The translations under genes and the position numbers were made by a program. The notes beneath the pieces were generated by a model that was not told where the DNA came from, searched no databases, and saw only the letters and a program-made list of their open reading frames with translations. Below are positions 7,687 to 9,242 of a stretch of 9,242 bases of DNA, piece after piece (the first letter of the stretch is position 1; the number at the start of each line of letters is the position of its first letter). The stretch covers positions 1 to 9,242 of the forward strand of contig CAMPIL010000128.1 in the NCBI GenBank assembly GCA_946886375.1, written 5' to 3'. The DNA comes from an uncultured Phycisphaerales bacterium. Its GTDB lineage: Bacteria > Planctomycetota > Phycisphaerae > Phycisphaerales > SM1A02.

Positions 7687-8379
7687 TCACATTTGGCGCA
7701 GCGGGTTCAAGGCAAGGTTGTCCCGGCCGAGAATCAGCACGTCCGCGATCTCCACCGCCTCCTTGAACGATTCCTGCGCCTGGGCAATGCTGACGCACTG
7801 TGGCAGCACCTTGCCTTGCGTGAGATGTTCAATCGTCGGAATCGCGTCGCCGCACACCAGCACCGTTGACCCCGGCAGCGCGATGAGCAGGCCGCAGGTT
7901 CCCGCCGTCACTCCCGGAAGGGGAAACAGGTCAACTTTCGGCGCAATGGAATCCGGCGCGACTTCGCAGGTCTCAAGGATCGCGATTTCCTGATCCACCA
8001 GTTTCACCAGTTCGTCATCGTCCGCTTCGATGGCTTCATCGCGCGTGATCTTCAAGCCTGATCGAGCCGCGTCTCGTTCTGGTTCGTGAATCAGCCAGTC
8101 GGCGTCTTCAAACAAACGGATGGCACGGCGATGATCGGCGTCAAACGAGGTGAGGAACACGTGCGTGATGTCGGAAGTCTTCAGCGGCGTTCGCTCCGAC
8201 AGCCGCGCAGCCATCGCCTGCGCCGGCAGGCCGGGGTTGATGAGAATGTGCGCATCGCCCGCGCTCAGGAGCGTGGTGGTGGCGTGACCGGTGCGCACCT
8301 GGCCCTTCTCGTTCCAGAGCGGGTTGGCTGCGAGCGTGCCGATGGAGATGATGCGGTATTCAGGCGTGGCACTAGGCAT
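7687..8379 (-). CDS. Metallo-beta-lactamase-fold protein with a degenerate metal site, 230 residues
   Basis: The fold is recognisable. There is a beta-strand start (EYRIISIGTL), HILINPGLP at 44-52 (the ILVDTGLP strand of the family) and THVFLTSFDADH at 72-83, where the HxHxDH motif belongs. LPGVTAGTCGLL (154-165) stands for PGHTPGS, VCGDA (175-179) for the GDA/GDT strand and LGRD (217-220) for the terminal GHD. Four of the five usual metal-binding histidines are therefore replaced (Ser78, Asp80, Val157, Arg219), and only His83, Asp82 and Asp178 remain. The closest canonical relatives would be N-acyl-homoserine lactonase-like hydrolases, but this copy is probably not a standard hydrolase. ATG at 8379 is preferred because the domain begins within a few residues. 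A TTG at 8409 would add ten residues encoded inside a palindromic repeat. No Shine-Dalgarno precedes the ATG. It lies between coaD and the 663-residue gene, in the same direction. Confidence 0.85.
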   Translation of the reverse strand: MPSATPEYRIISIGTLAANPLWNEKGQVRTGHATTTLLSAGDAHILINPGLPAQAMAARLSERTPLKTSDITHVFLTSFDADHRRAIRLFEDADWLIHEPERDAARSGLKITRDEAIEADDDELVKLVDQEIAILETCEVAPDSIAPKVDLFPLPGVTAGTCGLLIALPGSTVLVCGDAIPTIEHLTQGKVLPQCVSIAQAQESFKEAVEIADVLILGRDNLALNPLRQM

Positions 8380-8421
8380 TGGGCATGAGGCACTAGCGCC
8401 GAGTGCCAAATGCCTGGTGCC
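8368..8421. repeat. 54-base imperfect palindrome made of GGCAYNN heptamers, covering the MBL gene start
   Basis: Bases 8368-8395 read as four head-to-tail heptamers: GGCACTA, GGCATTG, GGCATGA, GGCACTA. The complement of 8394-8421 reads as four more: GGCACCA, GGCATTT, GGCACTC, GGCGCTA. The two 29-base arms share a central CTAG (8393-8396) and match at 23 of 29 positions. The element fills nearly all of the 46-base gap between coaD and the MBL gene and runs four codons into the latter. On the transcript the AAUGCC around the MBL start codon pairs with GGCAUU of the other arm. No T-run follows, so a standard terminator is not indicated. Confidence 0.85.
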
Positions 8422-8425
8422 TCGG

Positions 8426-8995
8426 TTACTCCACCAGTTGATCGTGCGCCAACTTGCCCAGCGGATTTCCGGGTTCGGCGCGCTTCTGCTTCATGCGCTC
8501 GATCACCAGTTTTGGAACAATTGATCCCAGTCGATCCAGCGGTCCGCCCAGCGCAGCGATCTGGCGGATCAAACTGGAACTGGTGAACGCGTACTCTTCA
8601 CCGGTGACGACGAACACCGTTTCGATGTCGGCGACCTGACGATTGGTGATGGCGAGTTGAGTTTCCATCGCCAGGTCGGTGATGTTGCGGATGCCGCGCA
8701 GGATCGCTGAGGCGTTCACGCGCTTGGCGAAATCCACCGTCAGGCCGGTGTATCGTTCGACGCGCACCGGGCAGCCGTCGGGTTCGGCCCCGAGCAGTTC
8801 ATCCACGAGCGTCTGAACCATCTCCTGACGTTCTTCAGCGGTGAACAGCGCGGGCTTGTCGGGGTTGCGGCCGATGCCCAGCACGATGCCGTCGAACAAT
8901 CTTCGCGCGCGGCGAAGCACGTCCAGATGGCCGAGGGTTATCGGGTCAAAGGAGCCCGCGTAGATCGCGACATGTTGGCGTGCAGGGCCGTTCAC
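8426..8995 (-). CDS. coaD: Phosphopantetheine adenylyltransferase (PPAT)
   Basis: CoaD transfers AMP from ATP to 4'-phosphopantetheine, giving dephospho-CoA, the penultimate step of cytosolic coenzyme A synthesis; the enzyme is usually hexameric. This 189-residue protein shows the nucleotidyltransferase signature AGSFDPITLGH at 13-23 (TxGH at 20-23). It also has NPDKPALFTAEER (44-56), TVDFAK (86-91), the RGIRN loop at 100-104, the METQLAITNR helix (110-119) and the FTSSSLIR ATP-binding segment (137-144). All key residues seem present. It is somewhat longer than the usual 155-170 residues, because of about 20 extra polar C-terminal residues. The start is GTG at 8995, chosen because the first strand (HVAIYAGSFD) begins at residue 8 and no in-frame ATG is nearby; the ribosome binding site (GGTGAG at 8999-9004) is weak. 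It is first of three co-directional genes; no strong promoter is seen upstream. Confidence 0.96.
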   Translation of the reverse strand: MNGPARQHVAIYAGSFDPITLGHLDVLRRARRLFDGIVLGIGRNPDKPALFTAEERQEMVQTLVDELLGAEPDGCPVRVERYTGLTVDFAKRVNASAILRGIRNITDLAMETQLAITNRQVADIETVFVVTGEEYAFTSSSLIRQIAALGGPLDRLGSIVPKLVIERMKQKRAEPGNPLGKLAHDQLVE

Positions 8996-9242
8996 GCACT
9001 CACCGTAGCACCGTCATGCCGGATCAGCCAGCCCACGCCGCACAGACCGAACCAATCGATGGGGAATCGTGTCACGGGCTTGCATGGCCGGATTCTGAAT
9101 TGGATGTTGGAGTGATTGGGTTTTGGATAAGCCCCCTGGATCGGCCCCGTAAAGGATTGCCACGCCGGTCGGGGGCCTTTAGCCGAGAGTTCCGCCTGAG
9201 CGGGCGGGATTAGACGTCGGCGCTTCGGCGCGCGAAGCGCCG
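8996..9242. other. Non-coding leader upstream of coaD, no gene supported
   Basis: The short open frames here lack ribosome binding sites, recognisable domains and coding character. No tRNA-like T-arm motif or clear promoter for coaD is visible. The stretch contains a small imperfect stem (CCGCC at 9192-9196 with GGCGG at 9203-9207) and the strong edge hairpin listed separately. The coaD promoter should lie within it. Confidence 0.5.
9218..9242. terminator. Perfect 10-bp hairpin at the right edge, possible terminator of a gene beyond the window
   Basis: CGGCGCTTCG (9218-9227) and CGAAGCGCCG (9233-9242) are exact reverse complements around a 5-base GCGCG loop. The right arm ends at the last base of the window, so the stem's full length and any following T-run cannot be seen. 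It could be a terminator for a gene entering from the right, or a dispersed GC-rich palindrome. Confidence 0.4.

Noticed and set aside
6667..7869. A 400-codon plus-strand open frame opposite the 663-residue gene
   Set aside because: It is an Arg/His/Gly-rich antisense shadow of a real secreted-protein gene, running across the 3' end of the MBL gene as well, with no recognisable domain.
8380..8409. TTG start at 8409 for the MBL gene
   Set aside because: The ten extra residues are encoded entirely by the heptamer palindrome, no Shine-Dalgarno precedes it and the domain begins after the ATG at 8379. It stays a fallback because that ATG also lacks a Shine-Dalgarno.
9000..9017. Five-codon minus-strand leader frame (MTVLR) ending just before coaD
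   Set aside because: It is too short to support, has no ribosome binding site, and such a frame is expected by chance.
8980..9213. A 77-codon plus-strand open frame at the right end
   Set aside because: It has no ribosome binding site or recognisable domain, overlaps the coaD start antisense and reads through hairpin-rich DNA.

Overview
The window is GC-rich. Its two-partner secretion proteins and its large secreted protein of unrecognised family resemble those of the Planctomycetota, most likely a Phycisphaerae-like lineage. That placement rests on recalled family resemblance and no search was run, so treat it as moderate confidence. The only universal housekeeping gene present is coaD. I see no rRNA, tRNA, CRISPR array, transposase or phage gene.

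Left part (1-5052, minus strand): a two-partner secretion (TPS) locus. The outer-membrane transporter (TpsB, ShlB/FhaC family, 5052-3079) comes first. After an 81-base gap comes the exported partner (TpsA, filamentous-haemagglutinin-like), which starts at 2997 and is still open at base 1, so at least 999 codons are present and its C-terminus is missing. TpsA would cross the inner membrane by Sec and the outer membrane through TpsB, then fold into a surface or released beta-helix. A long open frame on the plus strand over tpsA (184-3048) is a codon-bias shadow, not a gene.

Middle (5053-5676): a 305-base non-coding divergent region, then a small plus-strand lipoprotein gene (5358-5633). This gene converges on the next minus-strand operon across a 43-base gap that carries an interrupted inverted repeat.

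Right part (5677-8995, minus strand): a probable three-gene operon in the order coaD (phosphopantetheine adenylyltransferase), a metallo-beta-lactamase-fold protein lacking most metal-binding histidines, and a 663-residue secreted protein whose middle resembles gingipain/C25-type caspase-fold proteins but lacks an obvious catalytic His/Cys pair. Between coaD and the MBL gene lies a 54-base imperfect palindrome built of heptamers of the form GGCAYNN. It buries the MBL start codon in a stem. Bases 8996-9242 hold no gene that I can support and end in a perfect 10-bp hairpin at the window edge.

The most noteworthy items are the heptamer palindrome over a start codon, the two neighbouring proteins with apparently dismantled active sites, and the TPS pair with a divergent small lipoprotein.
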